Source: Caldisericia bacterium
GTDB lineage: Bacteria; Caldisericota; Caldisericia; JAAYUI01
Length of the DNA: 45,323 bases
NCBI GenBank assembly: GCA_017992475.1
Contig: JAGOOO010000011.1
Span: 1 to 45,323 of the forward strand
Direction of reading: 5' to 3'
Both the position numbers and the translations under genes were made by a program. The notes under the pieces were generated by a model. The model made no database searches. It was not told the origin of the DNA and was given only the letters and a program-made list of their open reading frames with translations. This document shows positions 39,775 to 45,323 of this stretch, piece after piece; within the stretch, counting starts at the first letter, position 1; each line of letters opens with the position of its first letter.

Positions 39775-40755
39775 CTATTTGACGAGTTTTTTGCGCAAAG
39801 CTTTGGAGAGCAGTTTTCCTGCAGCCTGTGCATCAGAAACTGAAGAAACCGAGCCAAACATCCCAAACCTTCTAGCTGGTATACCAACGGTTATGATTGA
39901 TGCTGAGGAGACAAGTCGTGCGATGCGCATATCATGCATGTCGTAGACATCTTTCACGGTCCGTTGGGTCTGGATTCCGGAAGTCTCTGCCACTTCCTCA
40001 AAAATGGAGATGGCGTTCATATCTCTTGGGACAATGTTTCCTTTTACAACAAGGACTGGACCAGCATCCAGATCAATCTTTGCCTTGTCGGGGCAGTTTG
40101 GTGTGTCGGTGGCTGGTGTTGAATCTATCGTAACGATAATATCCGGATTTTCCCTTGTGATGATGGCTGCGGCGCCCCTGCCACCGAGTCTTCCCTGTGC
40201 GGTGAATGCATATACAAGATTGGCATCGCCATCATATTCGTTTACAAGCCATGTCAATACTGCAACTGGAACCTTGCAGTTTGAAGCTCCAATGACTCTT
40301 CCACCTTCAAGTCTGGATTCCGTGTGGAAGGATGCATGATCTCCAATCTGGACCATTTTCATTGCGATTTTTTTATCGTGTGCTCCAACATCTACGAACA
40401 TTTTATCAAAACCAAGCACGGTCCCTTCTGCTACTTCCTCAGCTCCGATGTAGCCACAGGCCCCGCTTGGGAAAATGACCTGACGGTTCAGGATGTCTGC
40501 TTCCTTCATTGCAGTTGAAGGATAAAACCTGATAAAACCATTTTTATCGATGTGGTTTGCAATTATCGAATCTTCGTCCATCTGGGCTTCAACAAGGATT
40601 TTTGGGCCTTTGCCAGGGTGCTTGACCACGAGGTTGCCCATGAAATCAACTTCCCCAATTTTGCCCTCAAGGAGTTTTGTGACCTGTTCCCTGAGCTTTT
40701 CCTCAAAACCTGATGGAGATGGGATTGAAACCAGCTTTTGGATTATATCTTTCAT
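39775..40755 (-). CDS. M42-family peptidase homologue, predicted catalytically dead
   Basis: The 326-residue protein has the M42 fold and length and aligns along its whole length with the two active paralogues upstream, but the metal site is gone. The usual 'AHMDE' is 'AQMDED' (Gln58), the bridging Asp of 'xLDNR' is Asn159 ('ASNCK'), the 'QEEIG' pair of base and ligand is 'QGRLG' (Gly188, Arg189), and the last His ('YxHxPV') is Gly298 ('RRFGMFG'); only Asp211 remains. The frame is intact and starts in an ATGA overlap with its paralogue, so it is expressed, not decayed. It probably joins the active paralogues as a structural or regulatory subunit. Confidence 0.88.
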   Translation of the reverse strand: MKDIIQKLVSIPSPSGFEEKLREQVTKLLEGKIGEVDFMGNLVVKHPGKGPKILVEAQMDEDSIIANHIDKNGFIRFYPSTAMKEADILNRQVIFPSGACGYIGAEEVAEGTVLGFDKMFVDVGAHDKKIAMKMVQIGDHASFHTESRLEGGRVIGASNCKVPVAVLTWLVNEYDGDANLVYAFTAQGRLGGRGAAAIITRENPDIIVTIDSTPATDTPNCPDKAKIDLDAGPVLVVKGNIVPRDMNAISIFEEVAETSGIQTQRTVKDVYDMHDMRIARLVSSASIITVGIPARRFGMFGSVSSVSDAQAAGKLLSKALRKKLVK

Positions 40756-41777
40756 TGCGGAAGTCCTTCCTTGTCAATTCTTTGTATGAATGTTTTTGAA
40801 AGTTTGACCATTGCCTCAAGGTCTGATTTTGCGGCCAGCGAGACTGGCGAATGGATATATCTGCAGGGTGCGGCGATGACCACGCATGGGGTGCCACCGT
40901 TTTCGAATTGCATCCTTCCTGCGTTTGTTCCACCAGTGACTGTCCCCTTGTACTGGTACTGGATGTCGTTTTTCTGGGCAGTGTCTTCAAGCAGAAGACG
41001 GTAATTTCTCGGGATGATAACACTGCGATCTTCAAATGTTATTACTGGGCCATATCTGAACCTTGCGCAATTCTGGTGTTCTGGAACCTCTGGCATGTCA
41101 CCTGCAGATGTCCCCTCGAGTGAAACAACCAGATCGGGCATGAACCTTCTGACTGCGAAGACAGCCCCTTTCATGCCTATCTCTTCACCAAAAGTGAATG
41201 ATCCGACAAGTGTGCATTCTGTTTCCATTTCCATTGTTTTGCACACGGCCCAGCACCCAGCCCTGTCATCAAAAGATTTTGCTTTTATGACCTCGCCCCA
41301 GTCCTCGAATTCAGTGTCAAAAACTATTGTGGTCCCAAGTGGAGCTGTTCTTTCAGCCTCTGCCTTGTCCTTGCAACCCACATCAACGACGAGGGCGTTT
41401 GTTGGTGTTACAACGTCCCATTCTTCATGTTTCTGGTTGTGAATTGGTTTTAACCCTATAACGCCTCTTATTTTTTCTTTTCCAACAAGAACATGCTTGG
41501 ATGCCAGCACCCTGTCGTCAATCCCGCCAAGCTGTGCAATTTTCAGCTCGCCTTCAGAGGTATGGCCTATGACCTGCAGGGCCACCTCGTCCATGTGGGC
41601 ATCAAGCATGATTATTGGCTTGCCTGGTTTCCCTTCTTTTACAAAGAAAATGTTGCCAACATGGTCTGTTGTTGGAGCAATGCCCATTTGGGAATAGAAA
41701 TCCGTCAATACTTGTCTTATTTCACTCTCGTCGCCGGGTGCACCGGAAGCATTGCAAAGTTTTTTCAGGAGTTCCAT
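40752..41777 (-). CDS. M42-family metallo-aminopeptidase (paralogue 2)
   Basis: The start at 41777 shares a base with the stop of the previous gene (TAATG); a longer frame to 41825 lies inside that gene. The 341-residue product has the full set of M42 residues: 'DAHMDE' (His61), 'SFDDRAG' (bridging Asp170/171), 'FGEEIG' (Glu198 base, Glu199 ligand), 'LEGTSAGD' (Glu221 region) and 'YIHSPV' (His309). M42 enzymes form large tetrahedral dodecamers that trim peptides after proteasome-like or Lon digestion. Cytoplasmic, no signal peptide. Confidence 0.92.
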   Translation of the reverse strand: MELLKKLCNASGAPGDESEIRQVLTDFYSQMGIAPTTDHVGNIFFVKEGKPGKPIIMLDAHMDEVALQVIGHTSEGELKIAQLGGIDDRVLASKHVLVGKEKIRGVIGLKPIHNQKHEEWDVVTPTNALVVDVGCKDKAEAERTAPLGTTIVFDTEFEDWGEVIKAKSFDDRAGCWAVCKTMEMETECTLVGSFTFGEEIGMKGAVFAVRRFMPDLVVSLEGTSAGDMPEVPEHQNCARFRYGPVITFEDRSVIIPRNYRLLLEDTAQKNDIQYQYKGTVTGGTNAGRMQFENGGTPCVVIAAPCRYIHSPVSLAAKSDLEAMVKLSKTFIQRIDKEGLPQ

Positions 41778-42808
41778 TAGATCACCCCTTCCAGGCTTGC
41801 CGGCAACCCCATCAGAAACTCGCACATCATGTCAACGCCGCTTTCTGCAACCGAAAGGTCAACAGTCTCAACTGGCTGGTGGAGGTACCTGACCGGTATC
41901 GAGACAACAGCTATTGGCCTTCCGAGCCCCGCTTCCCATGCTGAATCAGCTTCGGTTTGGCTACCCGAAGAGAATATGTACTCAGATGTTTTTATGTTTA
42001 ATTTCTCAGCCGAACCCAAAAACGCCGCTCTGACTTTCGGATTTATTATCGGCCCATTGTCCAAGCAGACCTTGTCAAGCGGCAGATATGACTTGCCAGA
42101 TTCTCCATGCTGTTCGGCGATTGTAGTGTCCATTGCTATTGCAAGATCAGGCCTTACTTCAGTTGCAGCAGCAAAGCCTCCGTACGCACCGATTTCTTCC
42201 TGTGTGGTGCACACCAGGACGACATCGACATCCAGTTTCACCCTCTTGAGCTTTTTGGCCAGTTCAAGCAGCATTGTGACACTTAATCTATTATCGAGCG
42301 CACAACCTGCAACACGGCCATTCTTGAGCTCGGAAAAGCGTTTCTTGAATGTCACCTGGTCGCCGATTTTTACCTTTCCGGTAACCCAGTCTGCTGGCAT
42401 GCCGGTGTCGGCGTAGAGTTTTGTTATTGGGACAGCTTTTTTGTCACCCGGTTTTGTCAGGTGTGGAGGTAGGATTCCTATTATGGCTGGAATTTCGCAA
42501 GTGCCGTGTATTACAACTTCCTGTCCTGGTAGCACCTTATGGTCAACCCCCGACCAGTCCCATATTCTTACAAAACCGTCTTCTGTAAACCCCTGGACTG
42601 CCAGCGCAGGCTCGTCGCTGTGGGCGGTGATCATGATTTTCTTTGCTCCATCAACACCACAGGGGATTTCTGCATAAACATTCCCCATTCTGTCGGTTCT
42701 GGTTTCATAGCCTGTTTCAGATATTGTCTGCTGGAAAAGCTCTGCCACTTTCTCCTCGTGGCATGATGAAGAGCTTATCCGGACGAATTTTTCAAGCGTT
42801 TCCTTCAT
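41777..42808 (-). CDS. M42-family metallo-aminopeptidase (paralogue 1)
   Basis: The 343-residue protein carries 'TAHSDE' (His63), 'CALDNR' (bridging Asp172), 'TTQEEIG' (Glu204, Glu205), 'AMDTT' (Asp227) and 'YLHQPVE', so it should be active. 'AHSDE' instead of AHMDE is a minor change. It starts 17 nt inside the end of cca and ends in a TAATG overlap with the next paralogue, giving a tightly coupled trio. The role is final trimming of peptides to amino acids in the cytoplasm. Confidence 0.92.
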   Translation of the reverse strand: MKETLEKFVRISSSSCHEEKVAELFQQTISETGYETRTDRMGNVYAEIPCGVDGAKKIMITAHSDEPALAVQGFTEDGFVRIWDWSGVDHKVLPGQEVVIHGTCEIPAIIGILPPHLTKPGDKKAVPITKLYADTGMPADWVTGKVKIGDQVTFKKRFSELKNGRVAGCALDNRLSVTMLLELAKKLKRVKLDVDVVLVCTTQEEIGAYGGFAAATEVRPDLAIAMDTTIAEQHGESGKSYLPLDKVCLDNGPIINPKVRAAFLGSAEKLNIKTSEYIFSSGSQTEADSAWEAGLGRPIAVVSIPVRYLHQPVETVDLSVAESGVDMMCEFLMGLPASLEGVI

Positions 42809-44180
42809 TTAGGTAGCCTTTCGATTTTATTAGCTCTTTGGCCTGTGTTTTTGTTGTTATCTGACCGAGTGCCTGCGCCTCGGCAAGATAACTGACAGCG
42901 AGTCCCACCTCTGGTCCAGGGTCAATTCCAAGGAGCTTCATTATTTCATCTCCAGTGAGGAGTGGTTTTGGTTTGCCCATTTGCTGGTTTTCGGCAACCA
43001 TTGATTTGACAAATTCATGATATGCGTCCAAAGACCCGTATGGCATCATCTGGGTTGCATAGGCATCTGCCACGGCAACCAGAAGAGTTGGTATGGCTAT
43101 CTGCTCAAGGTCCCTGAAATACTTGAAGACCGCCTTGGGAGTTACGCTATCCAGCTTCTGGAGGTTGTGTGGCCTCATGTGGTTTAAAACTATTCCGGAA
43201 ACTGTTTTGGTTTCTGCGGATGAGAACTTCAATTCTTCCATCCTCTTCGAGACCATTTCAGAACCAACCCTGTCATGTTCAAGGAAATGAACTTCTTCCT
43301 CGTAGGTTATTGTTTGGGGTTTTCCTATGTCATGAAGGAGACCTGCCAATTTTGTGCAAATGAACATTCTTCTGTCGGAGGCCATCACTGTTGACAGCAA
43401 TTCTCTTGCGTTGTCGGCATAATCGCCAAGCATTGAGTCGAGATCTTCCAGGATGTCTTCAAGGTATTTATATGTCCAGAGAAGGTGCTCGGTCAGGCCA
43501 AGCGCATGTGGTTTGTGGGCTATTACCTGCGACACGGAAGCAAATTCTGGCAGTATTCTTCCTAGAATGCCCGTCCTTGTAAGTTCCTCTATGACCGGGT
43601 ATGACCTTGGGGCCTCGATTGTCCAGCAAATCTCGTCCCTTATCCTTTCCTTGCTTGGCCTGTTTATCAGATGGGCGTGTTTTGTGATGAAGCGTTTTGT
43701 GACAGGATCTATGGAGAAGGAGAGGTCTGCGGCTATCCTGAATGCCCTTATCAGCCTGAGTGGGTCTTCAAGAAATCTGTCTTCTGAAAGCGCCCTGACG
43801 AGGCTCTTGGAAAGATCTTTCATTCCACCTTGCGGGTCCAGAACTTCCTCTGTGCTTATAACAAGCCCAATAGCGTTGATGGTGAAGTCTCTCCCAATCA
43901 GGTCATGGATATGGTCATGGTGAAGTGGGGTGATGTCGATGTGCACGCCATTCCCAACCATCCTATGGATGTCGCGCTGTTCATCCAGCAGGACATGGGT
44001 GAATCCCTTGTCGACAAAACCCTGGACAAGTTCGGCAGTTTTCGGGGTTGCAATGTCGATGTCTTTTGGCGTCCTTCCAAGGAGGATGTCCCTGATGGTT
44101 CCGCCAACCATCATTGCATCATCGTGGAGCTTTATACCCCGAAAATGATTGGCCAGGGTTTCCCTGGCCTTTCTTATCAT
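42792..44180 (-). CDS. cca: CCA-adding tRNA nucleotidyltransferase with HD domain
   Basis: The start at 44180 (462 residues) is chosen because AAAGGAAA lies just before it; GTG at 44207 is the longer option and would run into the divergent promoter. The head domain has 'MMVGGTIRDILLGRTPKDIDIAT' (in part) with the DxD catalytic pair, 'GRDFTINAI', 'DPQGGMKDL' and 'RALSEDRFLEDPLRLIRAFR'. The C-terminal half has an HD phosphohydrolase motif 'LAGLLHDIGKP' and 'HDRVGSEMV'. It builds or repairs the CCA tail of tRNA; an additional poly(A) polymerase role cannot be excluded. It heads the operon that ends at the 37718-37748 terminator. Confidence 0.92.
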   Translation of the reverse strand: MIRKARETLANHFRGIKLHDDAMMVGGTIRDILLGRTPKDIDIATPKTAELVQGFVDKGFTHVLLDEQRDIHRMVGNGVHIDITPLHHDHIHDLIGRDFTINAIGLVISTEEVLDPQGGMKDLSKSLVRALSEDRFLEDPLRLIRAFRIAADLSFSIDPVTKRFITKHAHLINRPSKERIRDEICWTIEAPRSYPVIEELTRTGILGRILPEFASVSQVIAHKPHALGLTEHLLWTYKYLEDILEDLDSMLGDYADNARELLSTVMASDRRMFICTKLAGLLHDIGKPQTITYEEEVHFLEHDRVGSEMVSKRMEELKFSSAETKTVSGIVLNHMRPHNLQKLDSVTPKAVFKYFRDLEQIAIPTLLVAVADAYATQMMPYGSLDAYHEFVKSMVAENQQMGKPKPLLTGDEIMKLLGIDPGPEVGLAVSYLAEAQALGQITTKTQAKELIKSKGYLNEGNA

Positions 44181-44188
44181 TGTTTCCT

Positions 44189-44218
44189 TTGACAGAATTA
44201 CGTTCACAAGTATATACT
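44189..44218 (+). promoter_or_regulatory. Predicted promoter of the YabE-like gene
   Basis: A perfect TTGACA (44189-44194) is followed after 18 nt by TATACT (44213-44218), or after 16 nt by TATATA (44211-44216). The start would be near 44224, only about 6 nt before the ATG at 44230, with no ribosome binding site. It overlaps the region upstream of cca on the other strand. Confidence 0.65.
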
Positions 44219-44229
44219 ACATAAAATGT

Positions 44230-45234
44230 ATGAATTGTGAAGACACCAAAACAGCTTATTGGATTATTGCCGTACTGGGCTTTGTTTTTGTCATTTTAGG
44301 ATTTGCCAGCTCAAAAGCGGTAGCGGTTTATATCGGCCAGGAACTCCATGTAGGAGTCACTTTTCAAAAAACTATAAGTGGCGCCCTGCAAGAGATGGGG
44401 GTTAAGATTGACCCCTCAGACAGAGTCGTAATAAAACCAGCGGGGTTTGTTGTTTCAAACATGGACACCACATTCAGATCTGGCGAAAAAATAGAGTTTG
44501 AAAAGGCAAACCCAGTTATTATCCAGTTTGATGGCATGCGCAAGCAAATACTTTGCACACGCAAGAACCTGCGGAATGCCGTTTCGAAGATTGGCATAAA
44601 ACTTGGCCCGCTGGATAGGGTACAGGTATCAGAAGACCCATATAGGCCAGGAGCAATGCTTACAAGAGTGGTGAGAGTGGAACACAAACTTGTAAAAAGG
44701 AAAGAAAGAATACCTTACGAGATTGATTATGTCCCGAACAATCAGGTCCACCAGGGCAAGGTTGTGGTGTGGAAACCAGGGTCAGGCGGAGAAAGAGAAG
44801 ATCTTTACAGGGAGATTTACGAGGATGGGAAACTTGTTACCTCCACTTTTGTTTCAACAAGAGCCTCCCACAGACCAATCCATGAAGAAATGGCAATAGG
44901 AGAGGCCGAGATGCCTGGTGGGGCAATCGAGAAGATTCTTGTAGAAGCTACTGCCTATTCTCCAACTGTTGCAGAATGCGATGCCGATCCATGGACAACA
45001 GCAACCGGAATGAGATCAGGTTATGGAATTATTGCGGTTGATCCAACAGTCATACCCTATTATACGAAGGTGTATGTGGAAGGTTATGGGTATGCCATTG
45101 CCGGCGATTGCGGTGGCGCAATAAAAAACAACATTATTGATGTCTTCTTCTACAAGCCTGAAGAGGCTATGAGATGGGGCAGAAGAAAGGTAAACATGTA
45201 TGTCCTCGAATGGCCTAAAAGATCTCAAAGATGA
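44230..45234 (+). CDS. YabE-like cell-wall protein: DUF348, G5 and 3D domains
   Basis: The 334-residue product starts at ATG 44230, just after the predicted promoter. An N-terminal hydrophobic segment (about 11-26) anchors or exports it. Two DUF348-type repeats follow ('TFQKTISGALQEMGVKIDPS', 'TRKNLRNAVSKIGIKLGPLD'), then a G5 domain ('IPYEIDYVPNNQVHQGK', 'REIYEDGKLVTS'), and a C-terminal 3D domain with 'VEATAYSP', 'TATGMRSGYGIIAVDP.VIP' and 'AGDCGGAIKNNIIDVFF' containing the conserved Asp residues. Such proteins act on peptidoglycan and are related to resuscitation factors and lytic transglycosylases. The gene lies directly before rsmA, like the yabE-rnmV-ksgA order of Bacillota but without rnmV. 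Confidence 0.9.
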   Translation: MNCEDTKTAYWIIAVLGFVFVILGFASSKAVAVYIGQELHVGVTFQKTISGALQEMGVKIDPSDRVVIKPAGFVVSNMDTTFRSGEKIEFEKANPVIIQFDGMRKQILCTRKNLRNAVSKIGIKLGPLDRVQVSEDPYRPGAMLTRVVRVEHKLVKRKERIPYEIDYVPNNQVHQGKVVVWKPGSGGEREDLYREIYEDGKLVTSTFVSTRASHRPIHEEMAIGEAEMPGGAIEKILVEATAYSPTVAECDADPWTTATGMRSGYGIIAVDPTVIPYYTKVYVEGYGYAIAGDCGGAIKNNIIDVFFYKPEEAMRWGRRKVNMYVLEWPKRSQR

Positions 45235-45323
45235 TCTTCAAAAGTTCGAGATAAGGCTCAAGAAAAGCTTTGGCCAGAACTTTCTTCATGATCCTGTTGC
45301 GATAAACAGGATCATGGATGCCT
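45200..45323 (+). CDS. rsmA: 16S rRNA dimethyladenosine transferase RsmA/KsgA (3' truncated by window end)
   Basis: A frame from ATG 45200 to the window edge encodes 41 residues that end 'LKKSFGQNFLHDPVAINRI', the diagnostic N-terminal signature of RsmA. AAAGG lies about 10 nt before the ATG. The gene overlaps the last 35 nt of the YabE-like gene in another frame. The enzyme dimethylates two adjacent adenosines near the 3' end of 16S rRNA. The catalytic part lies outside the window. Confidence 0.85.
   Translation, partial: MSSNGLKDLKDDLQKFEIRLKKSFGQNFLHDPVAINRIMDA

Overview
The window is about 45.3 kb of gene-dense bacterial DNA with no rRNA, tRNA, IS element or CRISPR array that I can see. 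Coding strand changes often, genes in a cluster commonly overlap by 1-4 nt, and no gene-free stretch exceeds 300 bases. The gene set is bacterial: rpsF-ssb-rpsR-rplI, rpoN, rapZ-yvcK, queA, and a G5/3D-domain cell-wall protein ahead of rsmA. Split transketolase, M42 peptidases, MTA-deaminase methionine salvage, Ser/Thr kinases and many copper-amine-oxidase-N-like 'stalk' domains suggest a deep-branching, probably anaerobic lineage (Bacillota-like or a candidate phylum such as Caldisericota/Cryosericota). That placement is a guess from gene content, not a tested assignment.

Layout. 1-540: a gene fragment and a hypothetical gene, possibly one frameshifted gene. 685-4566: a secreted beta-propeller/DUF11/PKD protein and an M23 lipoprotein, each with a good promoter. 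10277-4627 (minus): an eight-gene arsenic/thiol-redox operon, arsR - small thioredoxin - secreted PQQ-like/stalk protein - two extracytoplasmic thioredoxins - ccdA - ArsP-like permease - ACR3. 15969-10367 (minus): FHA protein, Ser/Thr kinase with extracellular PEGA and stalk-like domains, and a giant secreted PQQ-like/stalk protein. 18116-16025 (minus): biotin ligase, FmdB-like zinc ribbon and a tyrosine recombinase with an internal duplication. 18157-19164 (+): queA. 22658-19154 (minus): rapZ-yvcK-rpoN. 24243-22724 (minus): NfeD, an unlisted 35-residue membrane peptide, and an SPFH protein. 24380-28997 (+): nnr-mtaD-mtnP-mtnA, a nucleotide-repair/methionine-salvage operon. 30612-28985 (minus): rpsF-ssb-rpsR-rplI. 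30741-34307 (+): kinase-STAND-TPR protein. 37622-34320 (minus): secreted repeat/stalk protein. 44180-37773 (minus): cca, three M42-family peptidases (the last catalytically dead), gcvT and an orphan transketolase N-terminal subunit, ending in a strong terminator. 44230-end (+): YabE-like G5/3D protein and the start of rsmA.

How it works together. The ars operon combines a cytoplasmic regulator and efflux pumps with a CcdA-based pathway that moves reducing power across the membrane to two anchored thioredoxins; the secreted PQQ-like protein embedded in it is the least explained part. The FHA-kinase-PQQ operon reuses the same propeller and stalk modules, so the lineage seems to use a common extracytoplasmic toolkit. 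The M42 trio probably forms a mixed peptidase assembly in which one subunit is structural. Promoters are sigma70-like with mostly 16-17 nt spacers, and several first genes begin at or within a few nucleotides of the predicted transcription start.
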